A DNA stretch of 9,429 bases from Clostridiales bacterium (GCA_007135995.1 SLHU01000125.1:1-9429); one strand, 5' to 3'; numbered from the stretch's first letter, positions 1 through 6,754 are shown. Translations and numbers: made by a program. Notes: generated by a model from the letters alone, not told the origin.

Positions 1-2
1 GA

Positions 3-104
3 GCATACAATGGCGAGTCAGTCTCTGATGTTGATACAGGCGCCAAGTTCTATACCAGTGAGAATATGGATGATGATGATATCATCGATCTGGTTTACGA
101 CTAA
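3..104 (+). CDS. C-terminal end of an unrecognised protein (partial, 5' end outside window)
   Basis: Reading from base 3, an open frame gives 33 residues and stops at TAA 102-104. The end is acidic, with a run of four Asp followed by IIDLVYD. One of the other two + frames stops within 30 bases. The other runs on through the terminator hairpin and the antisense of the dipeptidase gene, as a chance frame would, so this frame is the better coding candidate. The tail is too short to assign a family. It points toward the - strand dipeptidase gene, and the two genes would share the hairpin at 175-208. That hairpin has only a weak T-run on the + side. The coding call is inferred from frame quality and context only. 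Confidence 0.45.
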   Translation, partial: AYNGESVSDVDTGAKFYTSENMDDDDIIDLVYD

Positions 105-154
105 GCATCGACGTCTGAAGGTTTTGACAGGCAAAAAACTTACTAACCATCATA

Positions 155-208
155 ATAAAAAACAGCAAAAAAAACAGGCAGGCATGTCCTTTGGGCAATG
201 CCTGCCTG
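155..208 (-). terminator. Intrinsic terminator of the dipeptidase gene
   Basis: CAGGCAGGCAT (175-185) pairs perfectly with ATGCCTGCCTG (198-208), giving 11 bp. The loop can extend the stem by four more pairs (GTCC with GGGC, one bulged A). Read on the - strand, the stem is followed at once by eight T, then GCTG and six more T (complement of 155-174). This is a textbook Rho-independent terminator about 60 bases past the dipeptidase stop. On the + strand the tail is only CTTGTATATG, so it would end the incoming + strand gene less efficiently. Confidence 0.9.
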
Positions 209-223
209 CTTGTATATGCGTTT

Positions 224-248
224 TCACAGATAAGCGGATTATCTGTGA
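224..248. repeat. Perfect 10-bp inverted repeat downstream of the dipeptidase gene
   Basis: TCACAGATAA (224-233) and TTATCTGTGA (239-248) are perfect reverse complements around a 5-base loop, GCGGA. The element lies between the dipeptidase stop and its terminator, so the mRNA 3' end would carry two tandem hairpins. It lacks a long T-run on either strand. It could stabilise the 3' end or be a protein-binding dyad; the sequence does not say which. Confidence 0.6.
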
Positions 249-270
249 TCATGTGAGCGTCCGACTGGCA

Positions 271-2334
271 TCATTCGCTTTCATGTTCTTGCACAAATTC
301 CCTGGCCAGCCGCTGCAGCGCTTCCCGGTAGATTGCTGCCGCCGCCAGAAAAGAACGGATGTTCAGTGCTTCATTCACCTGATGCGCGGTTGATTCATCA
401 GTAGAAAACCCGGGTCCATAGGCAACAATGTTTGGCATGGTTCTGGCATATGTGCCGCCGCCCATTGCGATCGGTTCGCTCTTCTCACCCGTAAGTGTGT
501 TGTAGACATCTGTCAGGATCTGTACCAGTTTTGAATCTTTGGGCAGATAAAGCGGTTTCATGTGATCAACAATCTCCAGAGAAGCGCCATAGGGTGCCAG
601 TTGTTTTTCAATCTGGCTGATGATCTGCTGGCTGTTCTGCGTCACCGGGTAGCGGATATCAATCAGCATGTCGCTTTGATCAGCTGTCATCGAGAGTACG
701 CCGGCATTGACAGTTATTTCTCCTGACACATCTTCGCATTGTATGCCCAGGCTCAAGCCGTTTGTTTCATGCTTAAAAAAGTCCTGAAACATTTTGACAA
801 ACGGATGCGGCACATCTGCTGCCGCCAGTTTATCCGCTGCATCCTGCATGGCAATGGCAAGCGCGTTTTTGCCGTTTTCCGGCTCGGCAGCATGCGCGGG
901 TACTCCCTCATAATTGATCGTCTCTTCCTCGTAACCATCAGCTGAGGTTTCAGAGTCGAAGCGCCAGTTCAGCCGGCAAAGCGCTGGCACCATGTTAGGT
1001 CTTTCCCCGGCTTTGCCGCCTGTCAGCTGCAGCGGACTGTTTGGGTTAAGCTCACGATGCGGTACCGACAGTTTGAGCCAGAGCACACCTTTTTCGGCAT
1101 AAATAGTCGGGAATCCAGCATCGGCTGTAAACCCGGCATCCGGCAGATCGGCGTGTTCACGATAATGCTTCATGCACGTCATGCCGCTTTCCTCATCCAG
1201 ACCGAGAATCAGGCGGATGCGGCAATCAGGTTGAAAGCCGCTGTCGGCCAGTGCTTTTATCGCGTATAGAGAAGCGATTGCCGGGCCTTTATCATCAGAA
1301 GTCCCGCGGGCAATGATCTGGTCTGGTGTAACGACAGCCTGCCAGGGATCGTTTTTCCAGCCGTCGCCTGCCGGCACGACATCAAGATGACAAAGTACCG
1401 CGATCAGCTTGTCACCTTCACCCCATTCAACATAACCGGCGTAGTGGTCCAGATTACATGAACGAAACCCCAGGCTTTCTCCCAGCTCCAGAAAATAATC
1501 AAGCGCTCTGGCGGTTTCAGCGCCATAGGGCGCATCCGGCTCAGCTTCGCCTTTGGTACTTGGGATGGCACAAAGCCCGACCAGGGCATCGATCATCTCC
1601 TGCCGATAGGCCTGCATTGACAGGGCAAGCGCATCAAGCTTGCTGGAGAATCTCAGCTTGTCTGTTTCGCTGATAGCATCGGCCTCATCTGCTGCTGCCT
1701 TATCATCAGCCTCATCTGACGCAGCCTGAGCATCTATCGCAGCTGTTGCTGCCGTGGCAGCTTCTGTGCGTCTGCTGGCGGCGTCGGCGATACCGGTCGG
1801 GCTGTCAGTCTGCTGTTGATACGCGAGCGTCTGCTCCCGGTCCTCAGACTCATCCTTATCTTCAACTTTGGATGGATTGATATAATCAACAAGTTCACCC
1901 GATTCGCATTCAGGATGCAGATGGCACAGCAAGCCGTAATATAGCCCCTTTTGCTTTGCTTTTTTTCCGCAGACAGCGCAGGCGTCTGTTGGCAGTTCAT
2001 ATAAATCAAGCAGGCCCGAAAGCTGTGCCAGCAGATATTCCATTTTATCAGCCGATAAAGGGAGAAGTGATTCCTGCTGCCGGATGCAGATAAAATTGTC
2101 ATCCAGCTGATAATTTCTCAGCCGCAGGCTTCTGTGATGTTTGTCAAGAAACTTGGTCAGCGCTTTCAGACCGTCCTGAGAGATCCCCGCCACGGACGTT
2201 AGAAAACCTTTGAAGCGCTTCCCCTCAATAGCCGTGAACAGGTAACCGTTATATTCACCATAGGCTGATTCCTCTTCTGCGTTAATGCGCCAGCCATTCT
2301 GGTCAGCCAGCTTTTTTAGTTGTGTTGACAGCAT
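271..2334 (-). CDS. pepV: M20/PepV-family dipeptidase with N-terminal cysteine-rich (putative zinc) extension
   Basis: This is a cytosolic metallopeptidase predicted to release amino acids from dipeptides. All di-zinc M20 ligands are visible: H316 in CHLDVVPAGDGW, bridging D347 in RGTSDDKGP, catalytic E381 and ligand E382 in LDEESG, D405 and C-terminal H651. H481 matches the lid-domain histidine of PepV. Domains: residues 1-150 are an unfamiliar N-terminal region ending in C119-x2-C122-x14-C137-H-L-H-x2-C143; 152-234 are an Asp/Glu then Ala-rich linker; 240-687 are the peptidase. At 687 residues it is about 220 longer than ordinary PepV (about 470). The start at 2334 has AAAGGAG (complement of 2341-2347) nearby. 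The internal Met240 has no ribosome binding site, so the extension appears genuine. No signal peptide is seen. The peptidase call is firm; the symbol assumes PepV specificity, and the extension's role is unknown. Confidence 0.9.
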   Translation of the reverse strand: MLSTQLKKLADQNGWRINAEEESAYGEYNGYLFTAIEGKRFKGFLTSVAGISQDGLKALTKFLDKHHRSLRLRNYQLDDNFICIRQQESLLPLSADKMEYLLAQLSGLLDLYELPTDACAVCGKKAKQKGLYYGLLCHLHPECESGELVDYINPSKVEDKDESEDREQTLAYQQQTDSPTGIADAASRRTEAATAATAAIDAQAASDEADDKAAADEADAISETDKLRFSSKLDALALSMQAYRQEMIDALVGLCAIPSTKGEAEPDAPYGAETARALDYFLELGESLGFRSCNLDHYAGYVEWGEGDKLIAVLCHLDVVPAGDGWKNDPWQAVVTPDQIIARGTSDDKGPAIASLYAIKALADSGFQPDCRIRLILGLDEESGMTCMKHYREHADLPDAGFTADAGFPTIYAEKGVLWLKLSVPHRELNPNSPLQLTGGKAGERPNMVPALCRLNWRFDSETSADGYEEETINYEGVPAHAAEPENGKNALAIAMQDAADKLAAADVPHPFVKMFQDFFKHETNGLSLGIQCEDVSGEITVNAGVLSMTADQSDMLIDIRYPVTQNSQQIISQIEKQLAPYGASLEIVDHMKPLYLPKDSKLVQILTDVYNTLTGEKSEPIAMGGGTYARTMPNIVAYGPGFSTDESTAHQVNEALNIRSFLAAAAIYREALQRLAREFVQEHESE

Positions 2335-2525
2335 ACATATCTCCTTTGATCCTGTGTCGTGTTGATAAAGATATCACCTTCCTGTGTCCGCCTGTTCAGT
2401 CCCTGAAAACCTGCCAGTCAGACTTCATGAGCCTGACTGGGAAAAGACATGATCAGTTCAATAATAATATATCCTAAAACAGAGCGTAAAGTGTGTCATG
2501 AAAACGAAATTTTCAAAGAATATAG

Positions 2526-2554
2526 TTGTGAAAAGTAAGTGGACATGATACAAT
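2526..2554 (+). promoter_or_regulatory. Probable sigma-A promoter of rpsB
   Basis: TTGTGA (2526-2531) and TACAAT (2549-2554) are separated by exactly 17 bases, matching 4/6 and 5/6 of the housekeeping consensus. Transcription would begin near 2561 and give a leader of about 95 bases before rpsB. It lies in an AT-rich divergent spacer, as expected for the start of the rpsB-tsf unit. Confidence 0.7.
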
Positions 2555-2575
2555 TGCTAAGGCCAAAATAACACA

Positions 2576-2646
2576 CATGGGTACAAAACACCTGTTGCCT
2601 GGCCAGAACGGTTAAGGCTGCAACCCATGGAGGATTAAACAGGAGG
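2576..2646 (+). promoter_or_regulatory. Candidate structured leader of rpsB with alternative pairings at the ribosome binding site
   Basis: CATGG (2576-2580) can pair with CCATG (2625-2629), and GTTGC (2594-2598) with GCAAC (2620-2624); GCC (2602-2604) with GGC (2616-2618) adds an inner stem. In a competing fold, CCTGTT (2591-2596) pairs with AACAGG (2638-2643), covering half of the AGGAGG ribosome binding site (2641-2646). The two folds exclude each other because GTTGC and CCTGTT overlap. Many ribosomal-protein mRNAs are autoregulated through such leaders, and S2 regulates rpsB in some bacteria. A switch here is inference from base pairing only. Confidence 0.35.
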
Positions 2647-2656
2647 AAAATTTTTT

Positions 2657-3418
2657 ATGGCAGTTATCAGTATGAAGCAGTTGCTTGAAGCAGGTGTCCA
2701 TTTTGGACATCAGACTCGCCGCTGGAATCCCAAAATGGCGGAGTACATCTACACCGAACGCAATGGTATTTATATCATTGACCTTCAGAAAACGGTCCGA
2801 AAAGTAGAAGAAGCGTACATGTTTGTACGTGAAGCCGCTTTGAGCGGCGGCACAGTTCTCTTTGTCGGAACGAAAAAGCAGGCTCAGGACTCCATCCGTG
2901 AAGAAGCTGAGCGATGTGGCATGTACTATATCAATAACCGCTGGCTTGGCGGTACATTGACGAACTACACAACCATCAAGAAGCGAATCGCCCGTCTGGA
3001 AGAACTTCAGGCGATGGAAGAAAATGGTACCTTTGATGTTCTGCCCAAAAAAGAAGTGTCGAAGCTGCGGCTCGAGATGGAAAAACTGGACAAGAATCTG
3101 GGCGGAATAAAAGATATGCCTGGTCTTCCCAGCTGTATTTTTGTTGTAGATCCGCGTAAAGAGCATATCGCTGTTCTGGAAGCACGCCGTCTGGGCATTC
3201 CGATTGTCGGAATCATTGATACAAACTGCGATCCGGAAGAAATTGATTATGTTATTCCCGGCAACGATGACGCGATTCGTGCGGTGAAGCTGATCGCCGG
3301 TAAAATGGCTGATGCTGTTCTGGAAGGCCGTCAGGGTGAACAGCTTGACATGGCTGATGTACCGGAAGGCATGATGGATGACGAAACAGCAGACGAGGCA
3401 GCAGACAGCGCGCAGTAA
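2657..3418 (+). CDS. rpsB: 30S ribosomal protein S2
   Basis: S2 is a structural protein of the small ribosomal subunit, lying on its solvent side between head and body. The 253-residue length is normal for the bacterial family. Clear signatures are [15 protein letters not shown] at 13-27, [10 protein letters not shown] near 71-80, [11 protein letters not shown] near 93-103, and the region P158 to P182 with the invariant [12 protein letters not shown] segment. The coiled-coil hairpin expected at roughly 105-150 is present. The last 25 residues form an acidic, Asp/Ala-rich tail after the core (from about 228). AGGAGG (2641-2646) sits 10 bases before the ATG, across an A4T6 run. It heads the usual rpsB-tsf pair behind its own promoter. 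Confidence 0.98.
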   Translation: MAVISMKQLLEAGVHFGHQTRRWNPKMAEYIYTERNGIYIIDLQKTVRKVEEAYMFVREAALSGGTVLFVGTKKQAQDSIREEAERCGMYYINNRWLGGTLTNYTTIKKRIARLEELQAMEENGTFDVLPKKEVSKLRLEMEKLDKNLGGIKDMPGLPSCIFVVDPRKEHIAVLEARRLGIPIVGIIDTNCDPEEIDYVIPGNDDAIRAVKLIAGKMADAVLEGRQGEQLDMADVPEGMMDDETADEAADSAQ

Positions 3419-3591
3419 GGCGCGAAGGACTTGCACAAACGTTAATGTGATCAGTATGATAAGTTTTTTATAAACCCAGTGCGTCAATGCTGTTCTGAAC
3501 GCACATGAGCGCTCAGAACAGCAGACATTGACCAGACAGATGTTTTTTGAATAGTTTTTAAAATAGTTTTTGATACGGAGGTAGTAACTAA
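3419..3591 (+). other. rpsB-tsf spacer with a long hairpin and repeated T-tracts
   Basis: GTCAATG (3483-3489) and CTGTTCTGA (3490-3498) pair with TCAGAACAG (3513-3521) and CATTGAC (3526-3532). This is a 16-bp interrupted stem with one four-base bulge (CAGA, 3522-3525). A T6 run follows 10 bases after the stem (3543-3548), then two ATAGTTTTT copies (3551-3559 and 3563-3571). The gap before the T-run makes a standard terminator doubtful. It may be a partial attenuator or RNA processing site that sets the rpsB:tsf ratio. GGAGGT (3577-3582) is the tsf ribosome binding site. No convincing internal promoter was found. Confidence 0.55.
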
Positions 3592-4239
3592 ATGGCTGTT
3601 TCAATAGAAATGATTAAAGAATTACGCGCGAAGACAGGTGCCGGTATGATGGACTGTAAAAAAGCGCTTACGGAAAACGACCAGGATCTTGAAAAGGCAG
3701 TCGCCTGGCTTCGCGAAAAAGGAATTGCTTCAGCAGACAAAAAAGCCTCACGCGTTGCTGCGGAAGGTGTTGTTGATGCTTATATCCATGCCGGCGGACG
3801 CGTAGGTGTTTTGATTGAAGTCAATATTGAAACTGACTTTGCCGCAAAAAATGAAGATTTCAGACGCTTTGTCCGTGATCTTGGCATGCAGGTTGCCGCG
3901 ATGAACCCGCGTTGGGTTTCAAAAGATGAAGTACCGGCAGATGAGCTTGAAAAAGAGCGGACCATTGTTCGCAATCAGGCCCTGAACGAAGGTAAACCTG
4001 AAAAAATTGTTGATAAAATTGTTGAAGGCCGTCTGAGCAAGTTTTATGATGAAAACTGCCTGCTCGAACAGCCTTATGTAAAAGACGATTCAAAAAAGAT
4101 CGGCACGCTGGTTAAAGAGATGATCGCTCTGGTGGGTGAAAATATTTCTGTCCGCCGCTTCACACGATATGAGATGGGTGAGGGACTGCAGAAGCGTGAA
4201 GAAAATTTTGCTGATGAAGTAAATAAGCAAATTAAATAA
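3592..4239 (+). CDS. tsf: Elongation factor Ts (short form)
   Basis: EF-Ts is the nucleotide exchange factor that removes GDP from EF-Tu in the cytosol. The N-terminal UBA-like domain (about 1-55) carries [12 protein letters not shown] at 15-26. The core holds the EF-Tu-contacting TDF motif at 81-83 within [12 protein letters not shown]. The C-terminal segment, including the QPYVKDD stretch (160-166) and [11 protein letters not shown] (182-192), follows the family. At 215 residues it lacks much of the second core subdomain present in the 283-293-residue E. coli and Bacillus proteins. Similarly short forms are known in other bacteria, so this is not a truncation: both ends look intact. GGAGGT lies 9 bases before the ATG. 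A strong terminator follows 10 bases after the stop. Confidence 0.97.
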   Translation: MAVSIEMIKELRAKTGAGMMDCKKALTENDQDLEKAVAWLREKGIASADKKASRVAAEGVVDAYIHAGGRVGVLIEVNIETDFAAKNEDFRRFVRDLGMQVAAMNPRWVSKDEVPADELEKERTIVRNQALNEGKPEKIVDKIVEGRLSKFYDENCLLEQPYVKDDSKKIGTLVKEMIALVGENISVRRFTRYEMGEGLQKREENFADEVNKQIK

Positions 4240-4243
4240 CCAC

Positions 4244-4276
4244 AAAAAAGGGGCATGAGTTTCATGCCCCTTTTTT
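4244..4276 (+). terminator. Perfect intrinsic terminator between tsf and pyrH
   Basis: GGGGCATGA (4250-4258) pairs with TCATGCCCC (4262-4270) around a 3-base loop, GTT. It is flanked by A6 (4244-4249) and T6 (4271-4276), so the duplex can extend to 15 bp. The A and T flanks also make it usable on the - strand. It ends the rpsB-tsf transcript; pyrH starts only 28 bases further on. Confidence 0.92.
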
Positions 4277-4303
4277 ATGGAACATTCGTATGGGGAGGAT
4301 GAC

Positions 4304-5008
4304 ATGACGGCTGTTTATAAACGTATTTTGCTGAAAATCAGCGGTGAATCACTAGCAGGTGAACATGGGCAGGGAATCTGCAACGATACATTGCATCGAA
4401 TCGGTGATACAATACACCGCCTGTCCAAGCATGGGGTTGAAGTCGGCGTTGTGGTCGGCGGCGGTAATTTCTGGAGAGGCCGGACCAGCAATGATATGGA
4501 CAGGGTGACGGCTGACCACATGGGCATGCTGGCCACATCGATCAACTCGCTTGCCTTATCAGACGCGCTTGAGCAGGCAGGTGCAGTCACCCGGGTCCTC
4601 AGTGCCATCGAAATGCGGCAGATTGCTGAACCTTATATCCGAAAGCGGGCCGTCAGGCATCTGGAAAAAGGCCGTATCGTTATTTTTGCCTGCGGTACGG
4701 GCAACCCGTTTTTTTCAACCGATACTGCAGCCGCGCTGCGTGCCTCTGAGATTGAGGCTGATATTATGTTCAAAGCCACTATGGTAGACGGTGTTTACGA
4801 TAAGGACCCCAAAAAACATGCTGACGCGATACGCTTTGAAACCGTAACACACGACCAGGTGCTTCAGCTTGGTCTGGGCGTGATGGACGCGACAGCTGCC
4901 GCGCTTTGCCGCGACAATAATGTGGCGATAGCGGTTTTCAGCATGGCTGATCCTGATAATATTATCAGGATGGCAATGGGTGAGAAACTGGGCACAATCG
5001 TCGGCTGA
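4304..5008 (+). CDS. pyrH: UMP kinase
   Basis: This enzyme phosphorylates UMP to UDP with ATP, in the cytosol, feeding all pyrimidine nucleotide pools. The bacterial type belongs to the amino acid kinase fold and is a hexamer, normally activated by GTP and inhibited by UTP. Visible motifs: KISGESL (11-17) in the N-terminal phosphate-binding strand, [11 protein letters not shown] (50-60), [19 protein letters not shown] (71-89), [13 protein letters not shown] (131-143) and the C-terminal [11 protein letters not shown] (161-171). The product is 234 residues, typical of the family. I chose ATG 4304 because GGGGAGG (4292-4298) precedes it by 5 bases. The in-frame ATG at 4277 abuts the terminator T-run and has no ribosome binding site. 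With a terminator just upstream, expression needs read-through or a promoter I could not see. Confidence 0.97.
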   Translation: MTAVYKRILLKISGESLAGEHGQGICNDTLHRIGDTIHRLSKHGVEVGVVVGGGNFWRGRTSNDMDRVTADHMGMLATSINSLALSDALEQAGAVTRVLSAIEMRQIAEPYIRKRAVRHLEKGRIVIFACGTGNPFFSTDTAAALRASEIEADIMFKATMVDGVYDKDPKKHADAIRFETVTHDQVLQLGLGVMDATAAALCRDNNVAIAVFSMADPDNIIRMAMGEKLGTIVG

Positions 5009-5261
5009 CCTTTCATCCGGCGCATACCGCATTCTGGCAGTAAGGTCTTCAGCTGTCACGGTCAGCGCATGAGCTGTTGGCCGGCTGGGATGCAGCTGCT
5101 CAGGCCGATGTCCGGACAGCAGTAAATAATGACAGACGCAAAACAGGATCATGGCAGGCTTTGAGGTTTGCTGTGATCCTGTCATTGTCTAAAGAGAGTC
5201 GATCAGCTATAATATAAAAAACGTCTTACTATTAAGTATTTCATCTGTGGAGGTATTATTT
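5009..5261 (+). other. pyrH-frr spacer with a hairpin and frr promoter
   Basis: This 253-base gap is long for a pyrH-frr pair, which is usually close-set. ACAGGATCA (5143-5151) pairs with TGATCCTGT (5174-5182), 9 bp. Alternatively, AATGACA (5128-5134) plus GGATCA (5146-5151) match the 13-base TGATCCTGTCATT (5174-5186), with an 11-base bulge. There is no T-run, so it is not a clear intrinsic terminator. The hairpin's right arm abuts the -35 box of the frr promoter. No gene is supported in 5009-5130. Confidence 0.6.
5185..5213 (+). promoter_or_regulatory. Probable sigma-A promoter of frr
   Basis: TTGTCT (5185-5190) and a perfect TATAAT (5208-5213) are separated by exactly 17 bases. Transcription would start near 5220, about 40 bases before the frr start codon. 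This gives frr, and perhaps uppS-cdsA, a supply of message independent of pyrH. Confidence 0.8.
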
Positions 5262-5834
5262 ATGGCGATGATAGAGCTGAGCAAGGAATCTTATAAACCT
5301 TACAAGGAAAAAATGAAAAAGACAGTTCATGTGCTTCAGGAAAACCTGAATGCCATCAGAGCCGGGCGGGCCAACCCCAAAGTCCTTGACCGCATCATGA
5401 TTGACTATTATGGTGTTCAGACACCCATTCATCAGGTAGCCAACATTCAGGTGCCTGAAGCCCGCATGATCACCATCACACCCTGGGATCCGTCAACACT
5501 GACCGCGATCGAAAAGGCGATTCAGACTTCTGACCTGGGTATTAATCCGAATAATGACGGGAAAATGATTCGTCTGTCCTTTCCTGCCCTTACAGAAGAG
5601 CGGCGCAAGGATCTGGCCAAGACAACCCATAAATACAATGAAGAGGCGAAAATTGCGGTGCGTAATATCAGACGTGAAGCGCTTGACAAGTTTCGCGGAC
5701 ATGTTAAGAAAAAAGAAATGACGGAAGATATGCTGTCTGAAGCGGAAGAAGAAATACAAAAACTGACAGACCGGTATATTGAAGAAATTGATAAAATTAC
5801 AGCTGAGAAGGAAAAAGATCTGCTGGCCATTTAA
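5262..5834 (+). CDS. frr: Ribosome recycling factor
   Basis: RRF acts with EF-G to split post-termination ribosomes so that subunits can be reused. The 190-residue length fits the family (about 185). Conserved stretches are AIRAGRANPKVLDRI (31-45), DYYGVQTPI (48-56), PEARMITITPWD (65-76), FPALTEERRKDL (107-118) and VRNIRREALDKF (133-144), which carries the conserved arginines. The order agrees with an L-shaped RRF: helical domain I from both ends and a small beta domain in between (about 35-109). I chose ATG 5262, 8 bases after GGAGG (5249-5253). The upstream in-frame GTG at 5247 overlaps that ribosome binding site and is unlikely; ATG 5268 would be too far from it. Confidence 0.97.
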   Translation: MAMIELSKESYKPYKEKMKKTVHVLQENLNAIRAGRANPKVLDRIMIDYYGVQTPIHQVANIQVPEARMITITPWDPSTLTAIEKAIQTSDLGINPNNDGKMIRLSFPALTEERRKDLAKTTHKYNEEAKIAVRNIRREALDKFRGHVKKKEMTEDMLSEAEEEIQKLTDRYIEEIDKITAEKEKDLLAI

Positions 5835-5860
5835 GCGGGCTTTTGAATTAGCATGGCACT

Positions 5861-5883
5861 GGCTTGACCTGATACGGCAAGCC
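5861..5883 (+). repeat. Short hairpin after frr
   Basis: GGCTTG (5861-5866) pairs with CAAGCC (5878-5883), with an inner CC/GG pair across one bulged A. No T-run follows. It lies immediately before the stronger stem at 5891-5913, and the two may form one tandem 3' structure for frr. Confidence 0.4.
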
Positions 5884-5890
5884 CAAAATC

Positions 5891-5918
5891 AGCCGGGCTT
5901 AGATGACCCGGCTCTTTT
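5891..5918 (+). terminator. Probable weak terminator or attenuator between frr and uppS
   Basis: AGCCGGG (5891-5897) pairs perfectly with CCCGGCT (5907-5913) around a 9-base loop. A four-T run follows (5915-5918). The GC-rich stem is good, but the short T-run suggests partial termination. That would let some frr transcription continue into uppS, which starts 15 bases later. The in-frame ATG at 5903 lies in the loop, which argues against it as the uppS start. Confidence 0.55.
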
Positions 5919-5932
5919 GTGAAAGGAATGCA

Positions 5933-6754
5933 ATGCGCCTGATTGACCGAATGTTACAGTGGATTTACTTCAGCCGCCTGTTCAGGAGCGGACAAAGTAA
6001 AAGAGATCAGAAAGCACCTCAGCAGCCGGGACTGGATCAGGCGAAGCTGAAAGTGCCAATGCATCTGGCTGTGATTATGGATGGCAACGGCCGCTGGGCA
6101 CAGCGCCGCGGACTGCCGAGACAGGCTGGTCACCGCCAAGGATCTGAAAAGCTTCAGGACCTGTGCCGCATGTGCGGCAATCACGGCATAAAGTATCTGA
6201 CGGTGTATGCCTTTTCAACTGAAAACTGGAATCGTCCGCAGGATGAAGTCCATACGCTGATGGCCCTTTTTGTTGAGTTTTTTCATCGTTTTGATGCTCA
6301 GCTGGCAGAAGAAGGGATCAGGGTGAGATTTTCAGGCGACATAAATAATCTGCCTGAGCATATCCAGAAGATTATCAAAAAAGCTGAGGCTGACTCATAT
6401 AACCGTCAGCGCATGCAGCTGATTATCGCGATCAATTATGGCGGCCGCCGTGAACTGGTTCAGGCATGCCAGAAACTTGCGTCAAAAGCAGCTGCCGGTG
6501 AAATCAGTCCGGACTCGATTGATGAGGATCTGCTCAGCCGGCACTTGTATCTTCCCGACGTGCCCGATCCTGACTTGATCATCCGGCCAAGCGGCGAGCA
6601 AAGATTGTCGAATTTTCTTATCTGGCAGTCGGCCTATTCTGAACTTTGGTTTTCTGATGTGCTCTGGCCTGATTTTTCCGAATCAGATCTTCAAGAAGCA
6701 CTCACAGCATATACACGGCGTGACCGCCGCTATGGAGGCATTAAGAAATCGTGA
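5933..6754 (+). CDS. uppS: Undecaprenyl diphosphate synthase (cis-prenyltransferase)
   Basis: The enzyme adds isopentenyl diphosphate units in cis to farnesyl diphosphate, making the C55 lipid carrier for peptidoglycan and other wall polymers. It works at the membrane surface. Motifs: HLAVIMDGNGRWA (44-56), with catalytic D50; AFSTENWNRP (93-102); INYGGRREL (167-175); and RPSGEQRLSNFLIWQ (218-232), followed by YSELWF (235-240), a substrate and metal-binding region. The product is 273 residues, with about 40 extra residues before the core, including a hydrophobic/basic stretch (about 1-20) that could touch the membrane. I chose ATG 5933 because AAAGGA (5922-5927) precedes it by 5 bases. Its stop overlaps the cdsA start in GTGA, so the two genes are translationally coupled. 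It draws on the isoprenoid pathway that includes dxr downstream. Confidence 0.96.
   Translation: MRLIDRMLQWIYFSRLFRSGQSKRDQKAPQQPGLDQAKLKVPMHLAVIMDGNGRWAQRRGLPRQAGHRQGSEKLQDLCRMCGNHGIKYLTVYAFSTENWNRPQDEVHTLMALFVEFFHRFDAQLAEEGIRVRFSGDINNLPEHIQKIIKKAEADSYNRQRMQLIIAINYGGRRELVQACQKLASKAAAGEISPDSIDEDLLSRHLYLPDVPDPDLIIRPSGEQRLSNFLIWQSAYSELWFSDVLWPDFSESDLQEALTAYTRRDRRYGGIKKS

Larger units (their letters stand above)
2335..2656. other. 322-base divergent intergenic region between the dipeptidase gene and rpsB
   Basis: No gene is supported here. On the - side are the dipeptidase ribosome binding site (2341-2347) and a hairpin. CCAGTCAG (2414-2421) pairs with CTGACTGG (2433-2440), 8 bp, with extra inner pairs; it lacks a T-run, so it is a leader structure or operator rather than a terminator. 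The dipeptidase promoter must lie upstream of this on the - strand. The AT-rich stretch around 2460-2490 is likely, but I see no well-spaced -35/-10 pair there. On the + side are the rpsB promoter and its leader, listed separately. Confidence 0.7.

Noticed and set aside
124..153. Perfect TTGACA box (124-129) with CATCAT 18 bases on
   Set aside because: The -10 match is poor, and the transcript would run straight into the terminator hairpin and antisense to the dipeptidase. A chance match is likely.
10..393. 127-codon + strand frame at the window start
   Set aside because: It runs through the terminator hairpin and into the antisense of the dipeptidase gene; the frame ending at 104 is a better coding candidate.
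2577..2638. Two tiny frames in the rpsB leader (ATG 2577 with 12 codons; ATG 2627 with 3 codons)
   Set aside because: The first has no ribosome binding site, and both are explained by the leader stems. A regulatory leader peptide cannot be excluded but has no positive support.
2612..3604. Long (330-codon) open frame antisense to rpsB
   Set aside because: It mirrors the highly constrained rpsB coding sequence and has no ribosome binding site or recognisable domain. Its Cys/Phe-rich composition is typical of an antisense shadow.
4715..5185. 156-codon - strand frame over the end of pyrH and the following spacer
   Set aside because: Most of it is antisense to conserved pyrH sequence and no family is recognisable.
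5042..5216. Small + strand open frame in the pyrH-frr spacer (about 57 codons)
   Set aside because: It has no ATG start and no ribosome binding site, and it runs through the hairpin and the promoter of frr. It could be a remnant but cannot be supported.
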